Positions 26,488 through 35,004 of a DNA stretch of 58,468 nucleotides are shown one piece after another. This DNA comes from an uncultured Acidiferrobacteraceae bacterium (GTDB taxonomy: Bacteria > Pseudomonadota > Gammaproteobacteria > Acidiferrobacterales > SZUA-150). Position numbers and translations under genes: made by a program. Below the pieces are notes generated by a model. That model did not search any database. It was not told the DNA's origin and saw only the letters and a list, made by a program, of their open reading frames with translations. The stretch lies in NCBI GenBank assembly GCA_913009895.1, contig CAJVXY010000001.1:1-58468 (forward strand). The letters are read 5' to 3'. Position 1 is the first letter of the stretch, and each line of letters opens with the position of its first letter.

Positions 26488-27387
26488 ATGGATAAACACG
26501 CATATTACCAGTCCAAATGGGTATTAAAACATCTGCTCTTAATTACATTTGCTTTAAGCAGTATGGTCGTGGCTTCAACAGCAGCGGCCTTGGATCTTAT
26601 TAGTACAAGCAACGCCAATATTCGACCGGCATCACAAATTGCTGAACGGGTATACATCTTTACCGCCCCACCCCGGGAAACTGAGAAAAGAGGCAAAGAA
26701 ACCTATGGGCCAATTGCCGAATACTTAACAAAAGTAACCGGTAAAAAGTTTGTCTACAAGCATCCTGGTAGCTGGATAAACTACCAGTCCAATATGCAAA
26801 AAAATAAATATGACCTGGTTTTTGATGGCCCGCACTTTGTCAGCTGGCGAATTGCTAAAACCAATCATACGCCATTGGTGAAAATACCTGGCGATTTTAT
26901 TTTTGTTTTCCTGACCCAAAAAGACAACAAAAAAGTGACCGGCCTGGAAAAACTTGCTGGTCGTTCAGTGTGTGGACATGCGCCACCAAACCAGGGGACG
27001 TTGCGTCTCTATAATGCATTCCCTAACCCGATGCGGCAGCCAGTCCTGAAGCCAGTTAAGGGTTGGAGAAATATTTACAAAGCCATGATTGCCGGCAAAT
27101 GTGATGGTGCAGTTGTGCCGCTGAAGATATACAAAAAACTGGATCCAAAGGGCACTGCTGCCAGGGTGTTGCTTATCACCGATGCCGCCCCTGGACAGGC
27201 CTTTACCGCTAGCGCAGAAATTCCGTCTGATGTCAGGCTCAAAATTGCAGAGATGCTGATCAATCCATCGGGTCAAATTGCAACCCAGAAGTTACGCACC
27301 CGGTTTAGAGCTAAAACCCTTATAAAAGCGACGCCACAGGAGTATGCCGACGCTAAAGAACTGCTTAAGGATAGCTGGGGTTTTTAG
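26488..27387 (+). CDS. PhnD-like periplasmic binding protein
   Basis: The 299-residue protein has a signal peptide and the phosphate/phosphite/phosphonate binding-protein fold (PhnD/SsuA2 type). Visible pieces are TAPPRETEKRGKETYGPIAE, FDGPHFVSWRIAK, LEKLAGRSVCGHAPPNQGT and IPSDVRLKIAEMLINPSGQI. AGGAGG ends 5 bases before the chosen ATG. No permease or ATPase gene lies nearby, and a terminator follows directly, so it acts alone or with distant partners. In many gammaproteobacteria such orphan PhnD-like proteins are signal sensors rather than transport parts; this is an inference here. Confidence 0.8.
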   Translation: MDKHAYYQSKWVLKHLLLITFALSSMVVASTAAALDLISTSNANIRPASQIAERVYIFTAPPRETEKRGKETYGPIAEYLTKVTGKKFVYKHPGSWINYQSNMQKNKYDLVFDGPHFVSWRIAKTNHTPLVKIPGDFIFVFLTQKDNKKVTGLEKLAGRSVCGHAPPNQGTLRLYNAFPNPMRQPVLKPVKGWRNIYKAMIAGKCDGAVVPLKIYKKLDPKGTAARVLLITDAAPGQAFTASAEIPSDVRLKIAEMLINPSGQIATQKLRTRFRAKTLIKATPQEYADAKELLKDSWGF

Positions 27388-27434
27388 CTGGATCTTTTTA
27401 AATTTGATTTTATAACTACACAACTTGCACTAAT

Positions 27435-27468
27435 AAAAACCACCGCGTTTATCCGTGGTGGTTTTTTT
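27435..27468 (+). terminator. Rho-independent terminator after the PhnD-like gene
   Basis: AAAACCACC pairs with GGTGGTTTT around a GC-containing loop, and the stem runs into a T tract of seven. It lies 50-80 bases past the stop. Confidence 0.9.
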
Positions 27469-27535
27469 ATATTACAATAGAAAAATTCTTGCAAACCAGA
27501 ACCATTATTTAACCAAGATAACCAATAAATAACAC

Positions 27536-28043
27536 ATGGATTTATTGTTTTCATTCTGGAATGGTGACAAGCCGTTGTGGCTGGTGCATGTTCTCGGGTT
27601 ATCAGTCGTTTTGGGCGGTAGCTGGTTTTATCTACGATTATTGAAACGCGGGCTACTGGAAGAAGAAAATTTCTTGCGATATTTTTTGATTTTATTTTTT
27701 GCACTAGTCATTATTTATACGGCCGTGGTGGACTGGAATAGTGCTGCTAATACTGAATACTGGTTATGGACCTGAATAGCACTGACTTAAGCCTGATATC
27801 TCGTTTAAACATGATTTCCCGTAGGTTGGACTGAGGAACGATGTCCAACAGCGGAGCTTTATTTGGCACTTGCGTTGGACATCGTTCCTCAGTCCAACCT
27901 ACAAAAAAGATTTATTGAGCCTAAGTAAGTGCCATTCGTTATGGACCTGGCTTGCCAGGGCCGTGAATATTTTTATAAGTTTATACGCATTATTGATTGT
28001 TGCCATATTACTAGCCTTGCCATTCCCTGGCGGGGCAAGATAA
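27536..28043 (+). pseudogene. Small membrane-protein gene interrupted by a MITE-like element
   Basis: The first part encodes 79 residues with helices LWLVHVLGLSVVLGGSWFYL and FLRYFLILFFALVIIYTAVV and stops at TGA at the junction with the element. The element (27775-27937) and one copy of the 12-base duplication can be removed in silico; the frame then continues with WLARAVNIFISLYALL and IVAILLALPFPGGAR to TAA. The restored protein is 110 residues with three membrane helices. The truncated version may still be made, lacking its third helix. The family is not recognised. The start lacks a good ribosome site. Confidence 0.75.
27775..27937 (+). mobile_element. MITE-like element, copy C (perfect 12-bp duplication)
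   Basis: This 163-base copy is flanked by perfect 12-base direct repeats GTTATGGACCTG (27763-27774 and 27938-27949). The terminal inverted repeats are AATAGCACTGACTTAAGCC and GCCTAAGTAAGTGCCATTC. The two central arms both carry a change not seen in the other copies (GATGTCC and GGACATC), which keeps them paired, and the spacer is in the opposite orientation relative to the rest of the element. It breaks a membrane-protein gene. Confidence 0.92.
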
Positions 28044-28094
28044 TATAATTAAATTTTTTATTTTTAATGTCCAGCGCCAAAACCAGTACCACAA

Positions 28095-28772
28095 TTAAGT
28101 AATCCCAGCACCGCGTTTCAGGGTTATCAGGCTGGAGACAAAATTCCAGTGCCACGTGATACCCGCCAACACGGCAATGTGAAATAACTCATGGGGACCA
28201 ATCACGCCGGGAATAATGACGGGCATTTTAAAAAATTCCAGACTGGCACCGACGGTATAAGCCAGGGCGCCATATACTAGTGGTTTGATTACCGTGAAAT
28301 TATGTAATTTATGGGTCAGGTAAGCAGAAAAAATCCCGACCCAGCCGAGCCCAAGATAAAACATCAATCCCAGGCCCTGTGGCAGCTCCTGAAAATAAAT
28401 AGTTTTTAAGGTCATGCCGGTAATCGCCAGGACCCATATTAAAACCAGGATGCCCCAGCGCCAGAAGCCTTTAAATAAAATTACATGGACCGGGGTAAAG
28501 GTGCCGGCGATAAGGCCAAATATTGCCGCATGATCCAGGCGTTGCAGGACTGTGCGAGCTGAGCCACCGTTATCCAATAAATGGTATACGCCGCTCATGG
28601 ACAACAGGAATACAACCGAGAAAACAAAAACACTGACTGCGGCGACCCAGCCCCGGTGGCCACGGGCCATGCCTATCAATTTGATGCCATAAAAAAGAAA
28701 AATAACCGCACCAATTAAATGGCTGAGCGAGTTAAAAGGGTCAGTAAAGCCTGGAATTGAAATTGTGGTCAC
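28095..28772 (-). CDS. Hemolysin III / PAQR family membrane protein
   Basis: The 225-residue protein has seven hydrophobic helices and the conserved PAQR residues: Ser and His in LLSMSGVYHLL, Asp in LQRLDHAAIFGLIAGTFTPV, and two His in GPHELFHIAVLAGITWHW. These residues bind zinc in the structurally known members. It has no pore-forming role by necessity; the family is thought to have ceramidase- or hydrolase-like activity. The start is GTG, with no strong ribosome site found. Confidence 0.9.
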   Translation of the reverse strand: MTTISIPGFTDPFNSLSHLIGAVIFLFYGIKLIGMARGHRGWVAAVSVFVFSVVFLLSMSGVYHLLDNGGSARTVLQRLDHAAIFGLIAGTFTPVHVILFKGFWRWGILVLIWVLAITGMTLKTIYFQELPQGLGLMFYLGLGWVGIFSAYLTHKLHNFTVIKPLVYGALAYTVGASLEFFKMPVIIPGVIGPHELFHIAVLAGITWHWNFVSSLITLKRGAGIT

Positions 28773-28966
28773 GGGTTACAAAAATTGCTAATGGGAAACA
28801 GGGCGGTAGTTTACAGATATTTCCTGCTCAGGGAGACAACTCATTATGATCGTCACTATAAGTAAGGTTTATTCGAGGCAGGCCTGGTAGTTAGTTGCTT
28901 AACTTGCTGGCGAGCACCAATGAAAATCCTGGCTACCCGTTTTTTTTGATTGACCCAGGGAATGCG

Positions 28967-29010
28967 TTGACATCTGTGTATATGCACATATAATACTGTG
29001 CATATACACA
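28967..29010 (+). promoter_or_regulatory. MarR promoter with operator around the -10 box
   Basis: TTGACA (28967-28972) and TATAAT (28989-28994) are both consensus and 16 bases apart. The -10 is the core of an 8-base spacer between two perfect 14-base arms, TGTGTATATGCACA (28975-28988) and TGTGCATATACACA (28997-29010). This is a textbook site for a MarR dimer repressing its own operon. The 5' leader would be about 24 bases. Confidence 0.88.
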
Positions 29011-29024
29011 GACTAAGGGCAAAT

Positions 29025-29477
29025 ATGACAACCGAGGTTAATAATCAATATTCCAGTGAGGCAAACAGCCTTGCCTGTATTAATCTGCAAATGATGCGTT
29101 CCAGCCATTACGTACTAAAGGTGTACGATGAGGCATATCGTCCCTATGGCATTCGCGCTACCCAAATGCCGGTATTGGGAGCGGTTGCCCGACACCAGCC
29201 AGTGACCATACGGAAAATTGCCAATGACCTGGAAACCGAGCGTAGTGCCATGAGCCGCAAACTTCAGGTAATGAAAAAATGTGGCTGGGTAAAAGAGGAC
29301 AAACACACAACCGGCAAGGAAAAAACATTCGTGTTAACAAAAAAAGGTAATAACCTGGTAGAAAAAGTTTTACCTGTTCGCATGGAAGTGCAACAGCGCC
29401 TGAAGTCAGTGCTGTCAGATGAAGAGCTGAGTTTACTGCTCACACTATGTAGCAAGCTAAAGGCACTATCTGATTAA
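29025..29477 (+). CDS. MarR family regulator
   Basis: The 150-residue protein has the MarR winged helix: QMPVLGAVARHQPVTIRKIA, NDLETERSAMSRKLQVMK and a basic wing VKEDKHTTGKEKTFVLTKKG. Dimer helices lie at both ends. The start ATG is preferred because AAGGG precedes it by 5 bases; an upstream GTG falls inside the operator. The gene is first in an operon with a rhodanese gene 31 bases downstream and is probably self-repressed through the perfect palindrome. A Cys near the N-terminus (ANSLACINLQMM) could sense redox or sulfur species, which would fit the partner. Confidence 0.9.
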   Translation: MTTEVNNQYSSEANSLACINLQMMRSSHYVLKVYDEAYRPYGIRATQMPVLGAVARHQPVTIRKIANDLETERSAMSRKLQVMKKCGWVKEDKHTTGKEKTFVLTKKGNNLVEKVLPVRMEVQQRLKSVLSDEELSLLLTLCSKLKALSD

Positions 29478-29508
29478 TTTTACAATAAGTTACAGGGAGT
29501 AACAAAAA

Positions 29509-29817
29509 ATGTCTGAAATAGCTAAACTATCAAAACAAATACAGTGTCCTGAAGCACGACACATGATCAAGAATAAAGGCGGACTGTTGCTGGATGTTCG
29601 TAGCCATGAAGAATTTCGCAGGGGTTCGATCCCCGGTGCAGTGAATCTGCCCTTACAGAAAATCAATGAGAATCATGTATACCTGGACAAGAAACGTCCG
29701 ATTATTGTTTGTTGTGTCAGCGGTAACAGAAGTGCACAGGCGCAAAGCACGCTAAATCTCCTGGGTTTTAATAATGTCCACGATCTTGGCTCTATTCGGA
29801 AATACCTGACCTGCTAG
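29509..29817 (+). CDS. Rhodanese-domain protein
   Basis: The 102-residue protein is a single rhodanese domain: LLLDVRSHEEFRRGSIPGAV, then NLPLQKINEN and the active-site loop CCVSGNRSA with Cys in the catalytic place. It should move sulfane sulfur as a persulfide. GGGAG precedes the start. It is co-transcribed with a MarR regulator, an arrangement found in sulfur-stress operons, so reactive sulfur may be the inducer (inference). Confidence 0.9.
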   Translation: MSEIAKLSKQIQCPEARHMIKNKGGLLLDVRSHEEFRRGSIPGAVNLPLQKINENHVYLDKKRPIIVCCVSGNRSAQAQSTLNLLGFNNVHDLGSIRKYLTC

Positions 29818-29955
29818 CAGGCTTGTCCTGGTCTATATATCCTCCTGCGATAAAAAACTTTTATGCTTCAGTATTTGTAGTTAAAGACATATACGCGCCA
29901 GTTATAATAGTATAGTCTTTTGCTTCTATATGAATCTGAAACTCAGGAGGCTCAA

Positions 29956-30357
29956 TTGGCAACCGCTAAAAAGACAACCAGTAGTAAAAAAAAGGTCACC
30001 AGCAATAATAAGACCGCTGGTAAAAAAAAGACTACTACCAAAAAATCAGCAGCTGATAACCGTAAAAAGAAGGCTGCAGATAATCGCAGCGCATTGGTAG
30101 CCAAGCTCAAGCAAGACCTTTCTGCAACCCGAGTTGCCCTGAGTGCAGCAAATAAGGGTGCACGGGAAGAAATGAAATTGGCCAGGGATGCTGCTAAGGC
30201 CGAGGTTGCTGTGCTCAAGGATCAGCTTAATGTTGCGCTAAAGCAACAAAAAGCAATTAGATCCATGGCGGAGGAAAAAGCCAAAATACTCTGGGCCGCA
30301 GGACAGAAATGGGAAAAGGAACAGCTTGCCAAAATCAGGAAAATGGTTGGTAAGTAA
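29956..30357 (+). CDS. Histone H1-like Lys/Ala-rich protein with coiled coil
   Basis: The 133-residue product begins at a TTG with AGGAGG five bases upstream. The first 45 residues are dominated by Lys, Ala, Thr and Ser (ATAKKTTSSKKK, KSAADNRKKKAADNR), like the tails of bacterial H1-like DNA-binding proteins. The remaining part is a long amphipathic helix (KQDLSATRVALSAANKGARE to VALKQQKAIRSMAEEKAK) that should form a coiled coil, ending in a basic patch. A role in nucleoid compaction is likely, not proven. A strong terminator follows. Confidence 0.75.
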   Translation: MATAKKTTSSKKKVTSNNKTAGKKKTTTKKSAADNRKKKAADNRSALVAKLKQDLSATRVALSAANKGAREEMKLARDAAKAEVAVLKDQLNVALKQQKAIRSMAEEKAKILWAAGQKWEKEQLAKIRKMVGK

Positions 30358-30398
30358 TATAACCAGAAAGGTTGGTATTTTTAGTAATAATTAAATAC

Positions 30399-30431
30399 AA
30401 AAGCGGCCCGCCAGTTACGAGGGCCGCTTTT
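30399..30431 (+). terminator. Rho-independent terminator after the H1-like gene
   Basis: AAAAGCGGCCC pairs with GGGCCGCTTTT around an 11-base loop, ending in a T run. The 250 bases beyond it, up to the peroxiredoxin gene end, show nothing else. Confidence 0.9.
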
Positions 30432-30689
30432 ATGCTAGATTTCATATTGGCAGGTGATCAATATTTATTTCGGGCCCAGCCTGCCACTACTGATTTCATA
30501 TTCTCTGAAGTTACTGCAATACCAGACCGAAGACTGGTCAGATTTTATTGAAATATAACCTTATGGCCATCACCCGTGCTGACATGCCTGCCAGTTTGCC
30601 ATTTCAGGCAACCTTTCCTCAGGCCCATAATTGAAACGGCACGTAAACTGTTTGATTCTTCTGTAAAAAACACAGCGACTAATTGCTTA

Positions 30690-31445
30690 TCAGTAGCTAT
30701 TTATTTCCTCCAGTGCCTTGATAATCGTAGCTGGCTCCATGCGTTGGGTATAATCTGTTGTGGCGTGGCGGGCGACAATCATCCCTTTTTGATTAATAAC
30801 GAAACTACCCGGTACCGGCAAAACATAACGTCCAGGCCCATTAAAGATCGCAACATCAAGTCCCAGTTTTTTATATAGTTTTATCAGGTCCGCATCCATT
30901 TTATAAAATAACCGGTAAGCCTTCATGGCGCTGTTATCCAGATCACTTAACACCCTGAATGAGTAGCCAGATTTTTTTATTTGGGCTGCAGACATATCCG
31001 GCTTTTGGGGTGTGATGGTGACCAGCTGTCCACCCAGTCTTTCAATTTCAGAAAGGCTCTTGTTCAGTGTATGTAAATGTAAGTTACAAAAAGGACACCA
31101 GGCACCACGATAAAAAACCAGTACCACGGGCCCCTGTTTCAATAGGTCATATAGTTTTACCTTTCTGCCAAAGGCATCGGGCAGGTTAAAATCTGGCGCC
31201 TTTTCACCAATTTTAAGGCCAGGGTCAGGTAACCGTTGATCCAGTGAATCGGCAGCATGGGCCATGGTTGCCAAATCTTCTGGTGACATTTTAGCTATGT
31301 CCGCCTTACTCCGCTCTTTTAGAGATTGAGCAGCATTGTCATAACTTGGCGCTGTATATACCGGTGGTTTATTGGTAGCAGGTTTGTCAGTACAGGCCGT
31401 AAATAACAAGAAAATCAGGGGTAACGCGTAAGTTAGGCGATTCAT
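30690..31445 (-). CDS. Lipid-anchored peroxiredoxin/AhpC-TSA-like protein
   Basis: The 251-residue product has a signal with the lipobox LFTAC. After a linker of about 55 residues comes an AhpC/TSA thioredoxin-fold domain: KAPDFNLPDAFGRKVKLYDL, then VLVFYRGAWCPFCNLHL with a Cys117-Cys120 pair. The pair and the YRGAWCPFC context are typical of peroxiredoxin-like proteins of the AhpC/PRX group. It should reduce peroxides or act on thiols in the periplasm. GGGAG precedes the start. Confidence 0.85.
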   Translation of the reverse strand: MNRLTYALPLIFLLFTACTDKPATNKPPVYTAPSYDNAAQSLKERSKADIAKMSPEDLATMAHAADSLDQRLPDPGLKIGEKAPDFNLPDAFGRKVKLYDLLKQGPVVLVFYRGAWCPFCNLHLHTLNKSLSEIERLGGQLVTITPQKPDMSAAQIKKSGYSFRVLSDLDNSAMKAYRLFYKMDADLIKLYKKLGLDVAIFNGPGRYVLPVPGSFVINQKGMIVARHATTDYTQRMEPATIIKALEEINSY

Positions 31446-31949
31446 ATCAGGCTCCCGATGCTTCTAATTTTCTGAGGTAAAATAACTGTGAGTACGCTAC
31501 CCTAGTTTAAATATAGACAAGAGTAAATAGTCGCATTTTATCAATTTGACAATTTTTGTGTCACCTGAACAAGCTGGGTGTATGTGCCTAAAAGCCCGGT
31601 TTTTGGTGCATTTTTAGCAATATAGATTAAATCAGCAGAAAACAAGGTATATATACCGGCCTATTGTTGGTTTATAGGACATTTTTATGAATATGGGTGC
31701 TGTAAATAGATCATTTGTCTTTCTATAGACTATTATATAAAAGGTGAGGGTGCGTCTTCCGGGCAAATGCCCGGTTTATATTTGTAATTTTTTAGATCAT
31801 CTACTACACAAATTAATTTATGCTTGGGCAGACAGGGACAAGAACGATTAGCTTTATGTAAGTAATTTTATATATGGAGGCAAGGATGAAGGCATAGTAG
31901 TAATTTTACCCCTATGCAACGCAAGCAAAAAACTTATTGGAGTATCGTT
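31446..31949. other. Intergenic region without a recognised gene
   Basis: About 500 bases of AT-rich sequence. A hairpin CCGGGC-AAAT-GCCCGG at 31759-31774 is followed by a short T-rich stretch and could end a plus-strand transcript. A GGAGG with a 3-codon frame near 31876 is probably chance. Nothing else was recognised. Confidence 0.5.
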
Positions 31950-32807
31950 ATGAAAACGTTAATCCTTTTGTTGATTGCAGTAATAATTTCCTCTTTGATC
32001 CCGGCTCGATCAGTTGCCACTGACGATATATTCATACTTGGTGTATTTCCGCGTCGCAACTACACCACTACGATTAAAATGTTTACCCCATTGGCATCAT
32101 ACCTTTCCCGGAAAATTGGCCGTAAGGTGGTTGTTGAAACTGCTCCGGATTTTAAAACTTTTTGGGCGGGCGTTACCAGTAGCCGTTATGATCTTGTCCA
32201 CTTAAATCAGTATCAATATGTAAAAGCTAAATATCTTTATGGATATCGTGTAATTGCAAAAAATGAAGAATTTGGAAAGTCAACCATATCAGGCGCAATG
32301 GTTACCAGAGTCGATTCAAACTTTAAGTCGGTTACCGATTTAAAAGGAAAGAAAATTATTTTTGGCGGCGGCAGAAGCGCAATGATGTCATATATAATGC
32401 CTACGTCACTTCTTCGACGGGCCGGTTTAGAGAAGAAAGATTATACTGAGAAGTTTTCTAACAACCCTCCCAATGCTGCACTTGCGGTTTTTTTTAAACA
32501 GGCAGATGCAGGTGGAACCGGAAATATCGTCTTACAACTACCAGTAGTGAATAAACAAATCGATACAAAGACATTAAAATATCTTGCTGTGGGAAAACCT
32601 ATGGCCCATCTACCCTGGGCAGTAAAAAAGTCCACGAAACTACAAGAACAAAAAAAAATACAAGAAATACTTACCAGTCTGAATAAATCTGAAGAAGGAC
32701 GACGAATCCTTAAAATTTCGAAACTAACAGGACTAGTTACTGCAACGGATGCTGAATACGATCAACACAGACGTGTTATCCGTGAGGTGCTTGGTGAAAA
32801 ATATTAG
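31950..32807 (+). CDS. PhnD-like periplasmic binding protein linked to a GGDEF-EAL gene
   Basis: The 285-residue protein has a signal peptide and the PhnD-type binding fold: ILGVFPRRNYTTTIKMFTPL, then ASYLSRKIGRKVVVETA, FWAGVTSSRYDLVHLNQYQY and VTDLKGKKIIFGGGRSAMMS. The chosen ATG has GGAG seven bases upstream. The stop codon overlaps the start of the GGDEF-EAL gene, so the two are translated together. The binding protein probably reports ligand to the periplasmic domain of that enzyme. The ligand (phosphate, phosphite, phosphonate or another anion) is unknown. Confidence 0.82.
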   Translation: MKTLILLLIAVIISSLIPARSVATDDIFILGVFPRRNYTTTIKMFTPLASYLSRKIGRKVVVETAPDFKTFWAGVTSSRYDLVHLNQYQYVKAKYLYGYRVIAKNEEFGKSTISGAMVTRVDSNFKSVTDLKGKKIIFGGGRSAMMSYIMPTSLLRRAGLEKKDYTEKFSNNPPNAALAVFFKQADAGGTGNIVLQLPVVNKQIDTKTLKYLAVGKPMAHLPWAVKKSTKLQEQKKIQEILTSLNKSEEGRRILKISKLTGLVTATDAEYDQHRRVIREVLGEKY

Positions 32808-34965
32808 TGCGAAGCCAGATTCACCATTTTATCATAAATGGAAAATCAGTCTCGGCGCAAAGTTTGCAGCACTGGTTGCATTTATTCTTGTTATTACCAT
32901 GGGCACTGTAGCAACTTATAACTACCGTATTGAAAATTCATTATCTCTTGAAAGTCTGTACTCAAAAGGCCGGATACTAGGTAAATTTATTGCATCCGTG
33001 AGTCCACAGCCAATACTGTCATATGATTTTAGTACGTTGAATGATTATGTGAAGAAAGCAAGCCACAAGGAAGATATTATTTATGCCGTAATACTATCAC
33101 CAGATAACGATAATCTGACATCATACCTGAATCATGATAATGGATATATTCACAGCGCGATTGAAAAACCTGGTCAATATACAATATCCGATATTGTAAA
33201 CCTTGTGAACCAGGATAAAAGTGTTATCCGGATGACGTTCCCGATAATTCTGGAAGACCAGAATCTCGGTATGGTCGAAATAGGAATTAGTCGTGAACGT
33301 ATCGATAGCCTGTCCAGGAAACAATTATTAAAATTGCTATTCTGGAACGTGATAATAATAATATTTCTCGATATTTGTATTTATATAATATTTAGACGCA
33401 GCACACTTCAGCCGATCCGCGAGTTAATTCAGGGCTCTGACAGGGTGGCCAGAGGTGATCTTGAGCATAAGGTAGCTGTTGGAGCAAGTGATGAACTGGG
33501 TACGCTTACTATTTCTTTTAATGAAATGATTGGCAAGCTCAACACCAGCACCAGGGAAAAAGACCAGGCGTTGACCGAGTTGCAGGAACTTAACAAAACG
33601 CTCGAATTTCACGTAGAGAAAAGAACTCAGGAATTGAAAAGTGCCAATAAAGCACTCAAACATATTGCGCTTCATGATGAATTGACGGGTTTACCTAACA
33701 GGAGTCTGATCTTTGACAGGCTTATCCAGGCAATCAGAATGTCAATACGCCGGCAGGAACCCTTTACTATCATGATGATGGATTTAGATCGTTTTAAGGA
33801 TGTAAACGATACGCTCGGGCATGATGTGGGTGATGAATTACTCAAGGACGTAGGTACAAGGTTAAAAAATTCCCTGCGTCACATAGATACGGTGGGGCGT
33901 CTTGGCGGTGATGAATTTGCCATTATTTTGCCTGGAGTAGGAGAGGAATATGCTATTACCGTGGCAAACAAACTGGTACATATTTTTAATGAACCATTCG
34001 AGCAAAATGGCATTAGTTTATCGATTGGTACAAGCATTGGTATCGCAATATTCCCCCAACATGGTGATGACACCCTTACGTTGCTTAAACGGGCAGATGT
34101 TGCAATGTACGTGGCAAAAAACGATAACTGCGGATACTTTGTTTATGATGTTGCTGAAGATAAACACAGTACGCAACGTTTGGCATTAATGGGCGATCTT
34201 CGCAACGCCATTCAAAACGATGAGTTGGTGCTCCACTATCAGCCAATCATTGAGCTCTCGTCCGGTAATATTATTCGTGCCGAGGCATTGGTTCGATGGA
34301 TACACCCGGTACGGGGATTGATTTCACCAGTAGATTTTATCCCACTGATGGAGCAGACAGGTTTTATTAACATGTTGTCGCAGTGGGTGCTAAACAGTGC
34401 GTTCAGACAGCAAGAGTTAATGAGTAGCTCAGGATACAAAATTGGTCTTGCAGTGAACTTGTCTATTTACAATCTGAAGGACCCGGAATTTGCAGAAAAG
34501 CTTTTTGAATTATTAGAATCAAATAAAAAACATCTGGGTAACCTGGTACTGGAAGTAACAGAAAGTGCTGTGATGGCAGACTCTGATTACGTTACAAATA
34601 CTATTTCCCGGCTTAAAAAAATGAAAGTAAAAATCTCTATTGATGATTTTGGTATTGGTTATTCTTCACTCTCAAGACTGAAAAAATTACCTGTCTCAGA
34701 AGTAAAAATAGATAAATCTTTTGTAACCGGTATGCTGACCAATAAAGACGATGCGGTCATTGTTAAATCAACCATTGACCTTGCTCATAATCTGGGACTA
34801 AAAGTTGTTGCCGAAGGTGTTGAAAATCAGGAGTCGATGGACATTCTTATTGCGCTTGGTTGTGATATGGCACAGGGCATTCATATTGCAGCGCCCCTTG
34901 AAATCGAACAGTTCTTCGACTTTGTAACTAAAATCCAATCTTCAAAAAGAAAATCACAAATATAA
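32794..34965 (+). CDS. Membrane GGDEF-EAL protein with HAMP domain
   Basis: The 723-residue protein begins at GTG with GAGG six bases upstream, inside the end of the previous gene. The order is helix 1 (about 18-38), a periplasmic sensor of about 140 residues, helix 2 (about 178-200), HAMP (to 255), coiled coil, GGDEF domain and EAL domain. The GGDEF site (GRLGGDEF, residues 369-376) is intact and should make cyclic di-GMP. In the EAL half, AEALVRW (496-502), DDFGIGYSSL and KIDKSFV are present and may allow cyclic di-GMP breakdown. The overlap with a PhnD-like gene suggests binding protein to membrane sensor signalling. Confidence 0.9.
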   Translation: MKNISAKPDSPFYHKWKISLGAKFAALVAFILVITMGTVATYNYRIENSLSLESLYSKGRILGKFIASVSPQPILSYDFSTLNDYVKKASHKEDIIYAVILSPDNDNLTSYLNHDNGYIHSAIEKPGQYTISDIVNLVNQDKSVIRMTFPIILEDQNLGMVEIGISRERIDSLSRKQLLKLLFWNVIIIIFLDICIYIIFRRSTLQPIRELIQGSDRVARGDLEHKVAVGASDELGTLTISFNEMIGKLNTSTREKDQALTELQELNKTLEFHVEKRTQELKSANKALKHIALHDELTGLPNRSLIFDRLIQAIRMSIRRQEPFTIMMMDLDRFKDVNDTLGHDVGDELLKDVGTRLKNSLRHIDTVGRLGGDEFAIILPGVGEEYAITVANKLVHIFNEPFEQNGISLSIGTSIGIAIFPQHGDDTLTLLKRADVAMYVAKNDNCGYFVYDVAEDKHSTQRLALMGDLRNAIQNDELVLHYQPIIELSSGNIIRAEALVRWIHPVRGLISPVDFIPLMEQTGFINMLSQWVLNSAFRQQELMSSSGYKIGLAVNLSIYNLKDPEFAEKLFELLESNKKHLGNLVLEVTESAVMADSDYVTNTISRLKKMKVKISIDDFGIGYSSLSRLKKLPVSEVKIDKSFVTGMLTNKDDAVIVKSTIDLAHNLGLKVVAEGVENQESMDILIALGCDMAQGIHIAAPLEIEQFFDFVTKIQSSKRKSQI

Positions 34966-35004
34966 ATTTAAAAATTAATTAGACCAGTAGATAGAAACAG
35001 GCGT

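Noticed and set aside
31870..31900. Three-codon frame (MKA) with GGAGG upstream
   Set aside because: Too short to judge; no link to a downstream structure.
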